Positions 6,790 to 14,466 of a stretch of 64,000 nucleotides of DNA are shown here, in pieces; the first letter of the stretch is position 1; each line of letters opens with the position of its first letter. The notes under the pieces were generated by a model. It had not been told where the DNA came from. It did not search any database and saw only the letters and a program-made list of their open reading frames with translations. The DNA is from Brevibacillus agri (GTDB lineage: Bacteria > Bacillota > Bacilli > Brevibacillales > Brevibacillaceae), in the NCBI RefSeq assembly GCF_004117055.1, contig NZ_CP026363.1, forward strand, positions 2,348,001 to 2,412,000, given 5' to 3'. Both the position numbers and the translations under genes were made by a program.

Positions 6790-8136
6790 ATGCGCAAGGT
6801 ATTGATCGCAAACCGTGGTGAAATTGCCAGAAGGATCATTCGCACCTGCCGCGAACAAGGAGTCGCGACCGTAGCGGTCTATTCGGATGCCGACCGCGAC
6901 CTGCCGTTTGTCCGCGAAGCAGATGAGGCCGTCCATATCGGCCCGCCACCAGTGCCGCACAGCTATTTGAACGTGGAGGCAATTATCGCGGCTGCCAAGA
7001 GCACGAATGCCGATGCCATTCACCCCGGTTACGGACTGCTTTCGGAAAACGAAGCGTTCGCGAGCCGCGTTTTAGCGGAAGGACTCATCTTCATCGGCCC
7101 TTCGCCAAAAGTCATCGGGCAAATGGGCGACAAGCTGACCGCCCGCAAAATCATGCAGGAGGCAGGCGTGCCTGTCGTACCAGGCTGCGAGGAATCGCTT
7201 GCGACCGTGGAAGAGGCAGCAGCCAAAGCGGCCGAAATCGGATATCCGGTCATGCTGAAGGCCAGTGCAGGCGGCGGTGGGATCGGGATGCAAATATGCC
7301 GGGAGGAGTCGCAGTTGCTCCAGGCCTATCAGTCGGCCAAGGGCCGCGCAAAAGCTTATTTCGGCAACGATGCGATGTACGTGGAAAAGTACGTGGAGCG
7401 CCCGCGTCACATTGAGGTGCAGATTGCCGCGGACAACGACGGCAACGTCATTCATTTGCTGGAGCGCGAATGCTCGATCCAGCGGCGCCATCAAAAGGTG
7501 CTGGAGGAAAGCCCGTCGCCATTCCTCGACCCAGCCACGCGCGCGAAGCTGTGCGAAGCAGCCGTAAAGGCAGCGAAGGCCGTCGGCTACACGGGTCTGG
7601 GCACGGTCGAATTTATTGTAGATGAAAACAAAACCTTTTACTTTTTGGAAATGAACACGCGTTTGCAGGTGGAGCATGCCGTGACGGAAGAAATGACCGG
7701 CTACGATCTGGTAGCCATGCAGCTTGCCATCGCGGACGGACATCCGCTGCCGATCAGCCAGGACGAAGTGCAGGCAAAGCGCCACGCGATCGAACTGCGC
7801 GTCTACGCGGAGGACCCGGTGACGTTTTTGCCATCGCCAGGCACGATCAGCCTGTATCAGTCGCCTGTCATGGAACATGTGCGGATCGACGACGGAGTGG
7901 AGTCGGGCACACAGGTCACGCCTTTTTACGATCCGATGATCGCCAAGGTGATTATTTCCGGGCAGACCCGCGCAGAAGCGGTGCAAAGGGCGCAGGAAGC
8001 GCTGAACCATTTTCTGATTACTGGTATTAAAACGAACATTCCGTTTTTACAGGAAGTATTGGCAGACGAGCATTTCCAGGCCGGAGATTACACCACCTGG
8101 TTTATCACCGAGCGCCAAGCCAAATCCAATCACTAA
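6790..8136 (+). CDS. yngH: Biotin carboxylase subunit of an acyl-CoA carboxylase (YngH/AccC-like)
   Basis: The 448-residue protein has the biotin carboxylase domains in order: N-domain (VLIANRGEIARRIIRTCRE), ATP-grasp with its glycine loop at 161-164 (KASAGGGGIGM), the ERECSIQRRHQK segment near 225-236, and the catalytic RLQVEH at 291-296, then the biotin carboxylase C-domain. It carboxylates the biotin of the carrier encoded 18 bases downstream. In this operon, with HMG-CoA lyase and a carboxyltransferase, the likely substrate is 3-methylcrotonyl-CoA (leucine breakdown) rather than acetyl-CoA; this is inferred from context. Regulation by carbon source is suggested by the cre-like site. Confidence 0.9.
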   Translation: MRKVLIANRGEIARRIIRTCREQGVATVAVYSDADRDLPFVREADEAVHIGPPPVPHSYLNVEAIIAAAKSTNADAIHPGYGLLSENEAFASRVLAEGLIFIGPSPKVIGQMGDKLTARKIMQEAGVPVVPGCEESLATVEEAAAKAAEIGYPVMLKASAGGGGIGMQICREESQLLQAYQSAKGRAKAYFGNDAMYVEKYVERPRHIEVQIAADNDGNVIHLLERECSIQRRHQKVLEESPSPFLDPATRAKLCEAAVKAAKAVGYTGLGTVEFIVDENKTFYFLEMNTRLQVEHAVTEEMTGYDLVAMQLAIADGHPLPISQDEVQAKRHAIELRVYAEDPVTFLPSPGTISLYQSPVMEHVRIDDGVESGTQVTPFYDPMIAKVIISGQTRAEAVQRAQEALNHFLITGIKTNIPFLQEVLADEHFQAGDYTTWFITERQAKSNH

Positions 8137-8154
8137 ACAAGGAGAGGGTCATTC

Positions 8155-8367
8155 ATGAAGCAAGTAACCGCAAACATGGCAGGAACAGTCATTTCCGTCC
8201 TGGTGCAGCCAGGCGACACAATTAGCGACGGCCAGGACGTCATCGTGCTGGAATCGATGAAAATGGAAGTGCCGGTGCAATCGCTGGAAGCAGGCAAAGT
8301 CGTGGAAGTCAAAGCGAACGTCGGGGACTTTGTCAACGATGGCGACGTTATCGTCGTTCTCGAGTAG
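8155..8367 (+). CDS. yngHB: Biotin carboxyl carrier protein (YngHB-like)
   Basis: This free-standing 70-residue biotinyl domain has the ESMKMEV motif with the biotinylated lysine at residue 36, and the flanking glycines of a half-barrel (PGDTI, GDFVNDGDVI). It lacks the Pro/Ala-rich linker of AccB and matches the stand-alone YngHB type. It shuttles carboxylated biotin between the products of the genes before and after it. CAAGGAGAGG lies upstream of the ATG. Confidence 0.92.
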   Translation: MKQVTANMAGTVISVLVQPGDTISDGQDVIVLESMKMEVPVQSLEAGKVVEVKANVGDFVNDGDVIVVLE

Positions 8368-8413
8368 TATTTTTTTCCTTTCAAACTGAGCGGTCGCTAG
8401 GAAAGGAGGCGGG

Positions 8414-9334
8414 ATGAGCGTGAAGGTGCAAATTGTAGAGGTTGGCCCCCGAGACGGGCTGCAAAATGAGAGTGCCATCGTGCCCGCAGAGGCGAAAATC
8501 GCCTTGATCCACAAGCTGCTGGATGCGGGACTGGAGAGGATCGAGGCAAGCTCCTTTGTCAACCCGCGCTGGATTCCGCAGTTGGCTGACGCGGAAGAAG
8601 TGTTGCGAGGGATTTTGCCTGTCGAAAAAAAAGGTGTGCAGATCAGCGCCCTTGTGCCCAATGTGCGCGGTCTGGAGCGGGCGCGTCAGTGCGGTCTCGA
8701 TGAAATCGCCCTGTTCATGTCCGCCTCGGAGAGCCACAACCGCAAAAACATTAACAAGAGCATCGCGGAAACTTTTCCCGTGCTGGCGGAAGTGGCGAAG
8801 GAGGCGCTCGCTCTCGGGATGCGCGTGCGCGGGTACGTCTCCACCGTTTTCGGTTGTCCGTACGAAGGCGACGTTCCTGTTGACAACAGCCGCAGAGTCA
8901 CCGATGCGCTGCTGGAGATGGGCGTGTACGAGGTTTCGCTCGGGGACACGATCGGGGTGGCGACGCCGAAGCAGGTACACGAGATTTTTGCGGAACTTGT
9001 GAAAGATGTTACGACCGAGCGCTTGGCCGGGCATTTTCACGACACGCGCGGAACGGGTCTGGCGAATGTGGTGGCGGCGCTCGAAGAAGGCATCCGCACG
9101 TTTGACAGCTCGATTGGCGGCCTGGGCGGTTGTCCGTACGCTCCCGGCGCGGCAGGCAACATCTCGACGGAAGATCTGGTTTACATGCTGCACGGCATGG
9201 GCTATGAAACCGGAGTCGACCTGAACCGACTGACGGAAGCAGGCGCCTACATCCAGGAGCAGCTTGGCCGGGAGCTGTCGTCGAAAGTGCTGAAAGCAAA
9301 CCTGGCAAAACGCCAGTTGGAGGAGCATACGTAG
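8414..9334 (+). CDS. yngG: Hydroxymethylglutaryl-CoA lyase (YngG-like)
   Basis: The 306-residue TIM-barrel protein belongs to the HMG-CoA lyase/homocitrate synthase family. GPRDGLQNE (11-19) carries the metal-binding Asp, HFHDT (206-210) the metal-binding histidines, and GLGGCPYAPGAAGN the catalytic Cys239 of HMG-CoA lyases. It splits HMG-CoA into acetyl-CoA and acetoacetate, the last step of leucine degradation. AAAGGAGGCGGG sits before the ATG. It lies 46 bases after the carrier gene and 14 bases before the hydratase gene, clearly in one operon. Confidence 0.92.
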   Translation: MSVKVQIVEVGPRDGLQNESAIVPAEAKIALIHKLLDAGLERIEASSFVNPRWIPQLADAEEVLRGILPVEKKGVQISALVPNVRGLERARQCGLDEIALFMSASESHNRKNINKSIAETFPVLAEVAKEALALGMRVRGYVSTVFGCPYEGDVPVDNSRRVTDALLEMGVYEVSLGDTIGVATPKQVHEIFAELVKDVTTERLAGHFHDTRGTGLANVVAALEEGIRTFDSSIGGLGGCPYAPGAAGNISTEDLVYMLHGMGYETGVDLNRLTEAGAYIQEQLGRELSSKVLKANLAKRQLEEHT

Positions 9335-9348
9335 AGAGGAAGGGCTAC

Positions 9349-10122
9349 ATGACGATTTCTTACCAAAAAGAGGGCATGGTCGGTGTCGTGACGATTGACA
9401 GGCCGGACGTTTTCAACTGCCTGAACCTCGCGACATTGACCGAGCTGAGACAGCTTGTCGCAGAGTTGGCGGGCGATCGCAGCACGCGCGTCGTGGTCGT
9501 GACAGGAGCGGGAGACAAGGCGTTTTGCTCGGGCGCGGATTTGAAGGAGCGGCGCGGCATGTCGCCTGAACAGGTCGAGCACTACATCCGAACGATTCGC
9601 GACACGTTCAGCGAGCTGGAAAAGCTGCCGAAGCCGGTCATTGCCGCCATCAACGGATTGGCGCTGGGCGGGGGCACAGAGTTGGCGCTCGCCTGCGATC
9701 TGCGGATCATGAGCGATCAGGCGCAAATAGGCTTGACGGAGACGTCGCTCGGGATTATTCCGGGAGCGGGCGGGACGCAACGCCTGCCGCGGCTGGTGGG
9801 CAAGGGCATTGCCAAAGAGCTGATTTTTACTGCGCGGCGCGTCCAGCCGGACGAGGCGCTGTCGATCGGGCTGGTCAACCGCGTCGTGCCTGCGGAGCAA
9901 CTGATGGGCGCAGCGCTGGAGATGGCTGCCCAGATTGCGAACAACGCTCCGCTGGCGCTCGCACAGGCGAAGTTCGCGATTGACTGCGGGGGCGAGGTCG
10001 AGCTGGGAGCAGGGCTGTTGATCGAGAGCAACGCCTACCAGTTGCTCGTTCCGACCAAAGATCGCCTGGAGGGGCTGGCAGCCTTTGCCGAAAAACGAAA
10101 ACCGAACTATCGCGGAGAGTGA
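9349..10122 (+). CDS. yngF: Enoyl-CoA hydratase, probable methylglutaconyl-CoA hydratase (YngF-like)
   Basis: The 257-residue crotonase has both oxyanion motifs, KAFCSGADLKER and NGLALGGGTELALACD, and the two catalytic glutamates in GGTELAL and LTETSLGIIPGAGGTQRL. All features of a working hydratase are present, unlike the crotonase at 4434. Between a carboxylase and HMG-CoA lyase the expected reaction is hydration of 3-methylglutaconyl-CoA to HMG-CoA; this is inferred from the operon. Confidence 0.88.
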   Translation: MTISYQKEGMVGVVTIDRPDVFNCLNLATLTELRQLVAELAGDRSTRVVVVTGAGDKAFCSGADLKERRGMSPEQVEHYIRTIRDTFSELEKLPKPVIAAINGLALGGGTELALACDLRIMSDQAQIGLTETSLGIIPGAGGTQRLPRLVGKGIAKELIFTARRVQPDEALSIGLVNRVVPAEQLMGAALEMAAQIANNAPLALAQAKFAIDCGGEVELGAGLLIESNAYQLLVPTKDRLEGLAAFAEKRKPNYRGE

Positions 10123-10138
10123 CGAGGGGGAGTAGCCG

Positions 10139-11677
10139 ATGAGCAAACATTTGGAAGAGACGTTGCAGGAAAAGATCGCGCAAATCCAGCAAGGTGGCGA
10201 TGCCAAGTACCACGAAAAGCTCAAGGAGCAAAACAAGCTGTTTGTCCGCGATCGGCTGAAGCTGTTGTTCGACGATGAATTTATGGTCGAGGACGGGCTG
10301 TTCGCCAATGTCATGGCGGGAGATTTGCCGGCAGACGGCGTCGTGACCGCCATCGGAAAAGTAAACGGCCAGACAGTGTGCGTCATGGCCAATGACTCTA
10401 CGGTCAAGGCTGGCTCCTGGGGTTCGCGGACGGTGGAAAAGATCATCCGCATTCAGGAAACGGCCGAAAAAATGCGCGTGCCGCTGATTTATCTCGTCGA
10501 CTCGGCCGGGGCGCGGATTACGGATCAACTGGAAATGTTCCCTGGCAGACGGGGAGCGGGCCGGATTTTTTACAACCAGGTGAAGCTGTCTGGAAAAATT
10601 CCGCAAGTGTGCATCCTGTTCGGCCCGTCCGCTGCAGGCGGAGCGTACATCCCGGCATTTTGCGACATCGTCATCATGGTCGACAAAAACGCGAGCATGT
10701 ACCTTGGCTCCCCGCGCATGGCCGAAATGGTGATCGGGGAAAAGGTGAGCCTGGAAGAGCTGGGCGGCGCCCGGATGCATTGCTCGGTGAGCGGCTGCGG
10801 CGACGTGCTGGCTGCCAATGAAGAGGAAGCGATTCGGTCGGCGCGCACCTACTTGAGCTTCTTTCCGGCCAACTACACGCAACAGCCTCCGCTGGCAGCG
10901 GCTAAAGGCCCTATCGAAACGGCCAAGGACATCTCCAGCATTGTCCCGGAAAATCAAAACGCGCCCTTTAACATGCACGATCTCATTCAATCGTTGGTCG
11001 ATGCGGATTCGTTTTTCGAGATTAAAAAGCTGTTTGCCCAGGAGCTGATTACAGGTCTTGCCCGTCTGGACGGCAAGCCGATCGGGATTATCGCCAACCA
11101 GCCGCGGGTGAAGGGCGGCGTCCTGTTCGTCGATTCGGCCGACAAGGCGGCGCGGTTTATTACGCTGTGCGACGCGTTCGGCATCCCGCTCCTGTTCCTG
11201 GCCGATGTTCCGGGCTTTATGATCGGCACAGCGGTGGAGCGCGCGGGCATCATCCGCCACGGGGCGAAAATGATTTCGGCGATGGCCGAGGCGACCGTAC
11301 CGAAAATTTCCGTCATCGTGCGCAAGGCGTACGGAGCAGGACTGTACGCGATGGCCAGCTCGGCGTTCGAGCCGGATGCGTGTATCGCCCTGCCCGGCGC
11401 GCAAATCGCGGTAATGGGCCCGGAAGCAGCGGTGAACGCCGTTTACAGCAACAAAATTCAGGCCATCGAAGACCCGGCCGAGCGCCAGGCGTTCATTCAG
11501 GAAAAGCGCAAGGAGTACCAGGAGGACATCGATCTGTACCTGTTGGCCTCGAACCTGATCGTCGACGCGATCGTTCCGCCGAGCAGCTTGCGCCAGGACC
11601 TGATTGCGCGCTACGAGATTTACAAGGACAAACGGCAAGTGTTCTCCGACCGGAAGCATCCGGTTTATCCGGTGTAG
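10139..11677 (+). CDS. yngE: Acyl-CoA carboxylase carboxyltransferase subunit (YngE-like)
   Basis: The 512-residue protein is a fused two-domain carboxyltransferase of the methylcrotonyl/propionyl-CoA carboxylase beta family. The N-terminal domain holds the acyl-CoA oxyanion region (DSAGARITDQ, then FGPSAAGGAYIPAFCD); the C-terminal domain holds the biotin-side glycine pair region (KAYGAGLYAMASS, then AVMGPEAAV). It moves the carboxyl group from biotin to the acyl-CoA. It closes the operon and is followed by a strong terminator. Acyl-CoA synthetase and dehydrogenase genes (yngI, yngJ in B. subtilis) are not in the window. Confidence 0.9.
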   Translation: MSKHLEETLQEKIAQIQQGGDAKYHEKLKEQNKLFVRDRLKLLFDDEFMVEDGLFANVMAGDLPADGVVTAIGKVNGQTVCVMANDSTVKAGSWGSRTVEKIIRIQETAEKMRVPLIYLVDSAGARITDQLEMFPGRRGAGRIFYNQVKLSGKIPQVCILFGPSAAGGAYIPAFCDIVIMVDKNASMYLGSPRMAEMVIGEKVSLEELGGARMHCSVSGCGDVLAANEEEAIRSARTYLSFFPANYTQQPPLAAAKGPIETAKDISSIVPENQNAPFNMHDLIQSLVDADSFFEIKKLFAQELITGLARLDGKPIGIIANQPRVKGGVLFVDSADKAARFITLCDAFGIPLLFLADVPGFMIGTAVERAGIIRHGAKMISAMAEATVPKISVIVRKAYGAGLYAMASSAFEPDACIALPGAQIAVMGPEAAVNAVYSNKIQAIEDPAERQAFIQEKRKEYQEDIDLYLLASNLIVDAIVPPSSLRQDLIARYEIYKDKRQVFSDRKHPVYPV

Positions 11678-11692
11678 GAGGGAATGGCTGGA

Positions 11693-11722
11693 GACTGTCG
11701 CCTTTGGGCGGCAGTCTTTTTT
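11693..11722 (+). terminator. Terminator of the carboxylase operon
   Basis: GACTGTCGCC / GGCGGCAGTC with a 4-base loop and six Ts, 16 bases after the yngE-like stop codon. Confidence 0.92.
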
Positions 11723-11964
11723 GGCTGGCGAAAAGGTAAATTCCTCTGCGAGCTGTTTCTTTCGTTCGATGTTGATTTTTGTATTGTAAATCAGGAAGTC
11801 AGGCTGCCCAAGGCAAGGAAGCAGATTCAAAAAGCATTGCGAATGGTCGAGCAGGTAGAATGATAGCTCCCAGAAAGGTCTACACGAATGCCCGCACTCC
11901 TTCTTTAATTCTTGTCCAATCTTTTTACCTTGCCCTTTCTTTTTCCCCTCCGACATCCCCCTTG
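11723..11964 (+). other. Intergenic stretch, possible short gene remnant
   Basis: No intact gene is seen. One plus-strand frame is open to a TGA at 11861-11863 and ends in the peptide VRLPKARKQIQKALRMVEQV, an amphipathic helix that looks protein-like but has no start codon or ribosome binding site. It could be a decayed C-terminus or chance. The stretch leads directly into the palindromic element. Confidence 0.2.
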
Positions 11965-12181
11965 GCCCCTGACGAGGAAAGAGACGAAATCCGCGAAAGC
12001 TCTTTGGGCTCCCAACCGAGGCTGCGGGGAAAAAGCGAAACACGCTTTTAGCGTCCAACTCTGAGAAGCTCCCTGAATCAACCACTTTTGGACGCGGTTT
12101 CGCTTTTTCCCCGCAGCCAGGCAGTCCAGCCCCCCAGCAGGGAGCCCAAGAAGCTACAGCGATTTCGTCTCTTTCCTCGCC
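11965..12181. repeat. Palindromic element, copy A (about 217 bp)
   Basis: This copy shares its whole length with 57755-57969 in the same orientation. It folds into nested stems: P1 11973-11991 with 12161-12179 (19 of 19 paired), P2 12006-12013 with 12140-12147 (8 of 8), P3 12020-12041 with 12097-12118 (22 of 22) and P4 12051-12057 with 12089-12095 (7 of 7). The apical region keeps CTGAGAAGC and TCAACCACTTT in both copies. Short open frames across it in either direction are a by-product of the palindrome. No transposase and no target duplication are seen. Bases 12182-12381 after it carry nothing recognisable besides the panE leader. Confidence 0.9.
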
Positions 12182-12381
12182 GCACCAAAAGTGCCGATGA
12201 AGGCCGCTTTTAAAACACAGCACGTACTACACCCAAAGTTTTCACCTCATCCGGCCATGTAAACGAAAGAATCAACAGAGAATTTTTCGATAATTGCGAT
12301 CTTTTTTGTTCCAATCAATTGAACAATCTCCTAAACTCTGCTATTCTTATAAAATAAGTATTGATTAATGTAGGTGAACAA

Positions 12382-13344
12382 ATGCAGCCAGTAACTAGCG
12401 ATTTGCAAGTGGTCGTAGTTGGCGGTGGTTCCGTTGGTTTGCTGTACGCAGCAAGGCTTGCGCTCGCTGGACTGTCCGTGACCGTCGTTACGCGCAGTTC
12501 ACTTCAGGCGAATCAACTCATGGAACAAGGACTTTCGCTCCAGCGTCTGGACGGCACAAAAACAAAGGTGATGGTACCTGCCCGCCCCATTGAAGCTGGC
12601 TTGCCTGCAGGGAACCTGTACCTGCTCGCCGTCAAGCAGCCTGATTTGCCTCCGTTGCTTCCGGCGCTGACCGACTTGAATCCTGCCGCGCGCGTCGTCG
12701 CGCTGCAAAACGGGATGGGGCACCAGGAAATGCTCGCAGAAGTGCTTGCGGACGCGCAATGCTTTTTCGCCATTCACACAGAAGGAGCCAGAAGGCATTC
12801 CGCGACGGAAGTGGAGCATACCGGGACAGGCACTTTGCGTGTCGGACCATGGCAGGAGAGAAACAGCAGAGATCCCGTGATCGCTTCCTTTGTCGAATGG
12901 GCATCGGCTGCGGGGATTACGGCGATCTACGAAAAAGCGATTGAACCGCATGCGTGGAGAAAGCTGCTCGCCAATGCCTTGATAAATCCGCTTACGGCAT
13001 TGTTTGAAATCCCGAACGGGGCACTCCTCGACAGTTCGCATACACAAGCGCTGATGCGCGATTTGTTTGATGAAGCCGCGCAGGTAGCTGCTTTCGCCGG
13101 ACAAAAAATTGGGGAAAAAGACTGGCAGGAAATTGTCGTTATTTGCCGAAGTACTTCCCGTAATCTTTCCTCTATGCTGCAAGATGTGATGAAAAATAGG
13201 TCTACGGAAGTACAATCAATCAACGGTTATCTTGTCGAACTAGGAAAAAAGTCCGGGATTCCTACTCCGTTGCACGAGACCTTGCTTCGCGTCATTCTTC
13301 TAAAATCTGGCATGGGAATAGGGAAGGAGGGGAGGCGACAGTAG
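12382..13344 (+). CDS. panE: 2-dehydropantoate 2-reductase (PanE/YlbQ-like)
   Basis: The ATG at 12382 follows GTAGGTGAACAA; an in-frame TTG at 12361 lacks a binding site. The 320-residue protein has an N-terminal Rossmann fold (VVVVGGGSVGLLYAARLALAG), the AVKQPDLPPLL segment of ketopantoate reductases, ALQNGMGHQE, and a C-terminal helical domain with the catalytic lysine context HAWRKLLANALINPLTAL. It reduces 2-dehydropantoate to pantoate with NADPH for coenzyme A synthesis. Its position before DUF3397 and bshC matches ylbQ in Bacillus. Its stop abuts the next ATG. Confidence 0.88.
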   Translation: MQPVTSDLQVVVVGGGSVGLLYAARLALAGLSVTVVTRSSLQANQLMEQGLSLQRLDGTKTKVMVPARPIEAGLPAGNLYLLAVKQPDLPPLLPALTDLNPAARVVALQNGMGHQEMLAEVLADAQCFFAIHTEGARRHSATEVEHTGTGTLRVGPWQERNSRDPVIASFVEWASAAGITAIYEKAIEPHAWRKLLANALINPLTALFEIPNGALLDSSHTQALMRDLFDEAAQVAAFAGQKIGEKDWQEIVVICRSTSRNLSSMLQDVMKNRSTEVQSINGYLVELGKKSGIPTPLHETLLRVILLKSGMGIGKEGRRQ

Positions 13345-13743
13345 ATGGCCATGTGGACAACTTTCTGGTCCTATTTTTGGGGGACGCTGACCGTAGTGCC
13401 ATTCTTAGGATTTCCGCTTGTCTATTTGATTGTGTACATGGTGAAGCGGAACAAGAGATTGGCAGGTCGTTGGGCGGTGAATATCACGAATTTTTTGGTG
13501 ATTCGTTCCGCTGTTTCCGCGTACGAGCTCATCTGGCCAGAAGCGATGTCAGCCTGGTGGTGGGTTAGCTGCTTTTTCCTGGTGACGATTGTGCTGCTAG
13601 GCTGGTTCCAGGTGAAGTTGAAAGGGAAGCTCTCCTTGAAAAAGGTAGGATTTTCCGCTTGGCGGTTGTCGTTTCTCTGGTTTGGACTTGTCTATATAGT
13701 GCTGTTTACGACGGGCATAATCAAGACGATGGATGTGGTGTAA
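13345..13743 (+). CDS. DUF3397 family membrane protein
   Basis: This 132-residue protein has four predicted membrane helices (about 8-32, 45-62, 70-88 and 108-127) with basic loops (VKRNKRLAGRW, KLKGKLSLKK). Its sequence and location between panE and bshC fit DUF3397 of Bacillales; its function is unknown. The ATG follows the panE stop with no gap and uses GGAGGGGAGG inside the end of panE, so translational coupling is likely. Confidence 0.75.
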   Translation: MAMWTTFWSYFWGTLTVVPFLGFPLVYLIVYMVKRNKRLAGRWAVNITNFLVIRSAVSAYELIWPEAMSAWWWVSCFFLVTIVLLGWFQVKLKGKLSLKKVGFSAWRLSFLWFGLVYIVLFTTGIIKTMDVV

Positions 13744-13795
13744 CGCACTGGCTATACATATCGTATTTATTCCGATAAGAAAGAAGGTTGGAACT

Positions 13796-14353
13796 ATGCG
13801 ACTTCCCATCGAGAGCATCGGACATAAGATTCGGATGATTCGAAAAGAACGTGGATTTACCTTGGAGATCATGGCAGGAAAAACGGGGCTGAGCAAAGGG
13901 CTGCTCAGTCAGGTGGAGCGGGGAATTTCCCAGCCATCGCTGGATTCGCTGTGGAAAATCACAAAGGCGCTGGAATCCCCGATCATTCATTTCTTCGAGG
14001 ACATCGATCAAAAGCAAGTACACGTGACACGTCTGCAAAAGCGCAGACAACTGGTTTTTCCCGAATCGACAGGCACGTATTCGTTGCTCTCAATGGGAGG
14101 GAGCGCCAAGCTGGGCATGCTGGAGGTCCGGCTGATGCCAGGAGAAATGGTCGCGGACAAATTCGTCCAGACCGAAGGCGAGGAATGCTTCACGGTGATC
14201 GCCGGAAGCGTGACAGCGAGGTTCAACGATGAAGAGCACGTGCTGGAGACAGGCGACAGCATCTCGTTTGACAGCAGCAAATCGCACACGATTGACAACA
14301 GCGGCGACGTGGAAGCCGTTCTGATCTGGTCTGTCACACCGCCTCAATTTTAA
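13796..14353 (+). CDS. XRE family regulator with C-terminal cupin domain
   Basis: The start at 13796 is chosen for AGAAGGTTGG upstream and because the N-terminal helix-turn-helix begins directly afterwards (IGHKIRMIRKERGFTLEIMAGKTGLSKGLLSQVERGISQPSLDSLWKI is the whole HTH region, about residues 8-55). A cupin_2 barrel fills residues of about 105-180 (MLPGE-type turn as LMPGEMVADKFVQTEGEECF, then LETGDSISFDSSKSHTIDN). HTH-cupin proteins sense small ligands and often control neighbouring metabolic genes. The target is not evident. It is about 50 bases after DUF3397 and is followed by a terminator. Confidence 0.85.
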   Translation: MRLPIESIGHKIRMIRKERGFTLEIMAGKTGLSKGLLSQVERGISQPSLDSLWKITKALESPIIHFFEDIDQKQVHVTRLQKRRQLVFPESTGTYSLLSMGGSAKLGMLEVRLMPGEMVADKFVQTEGEECFTVIAGSVTARFNDEEHVLETGDSISFDSSKSHTIDNSGDVEAVLIWSVTPPQF

Positions 14354-14374
14354 GAAAAAACAGCGCTACACTTT

Positions 14375-14408
14375 GACAACCCATTTTGGCGGGTTGTCTT
14401 GTTTTTTG
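14375..14408 (+). terminator. Terminator of the panE-DUF3397-XRE unit
   Basis: GACAACCC / GGGTTGTC with an 8-base loop, followed by TTGTTTTTT. Confidence 0.88.
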
Positions 14409-14421
14409 TGGATGGCTAGCG

Positions 14422-14430
14422 TGGTATAAT
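14422..14430 (+). promoter_or_regulatory. Extended -10 promoter of bshC
   Basis: TGGTATAAT is a perfect extended -10. No good -35 is present; TTTTTT lies at 17-base spacing. The start codon is 37 bases downstream. Confidence 0.6.
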
Positions 14431-14466
14431 TTGCAGTGACCATCGCCCTAAGAAAGGTGAGCTAGC

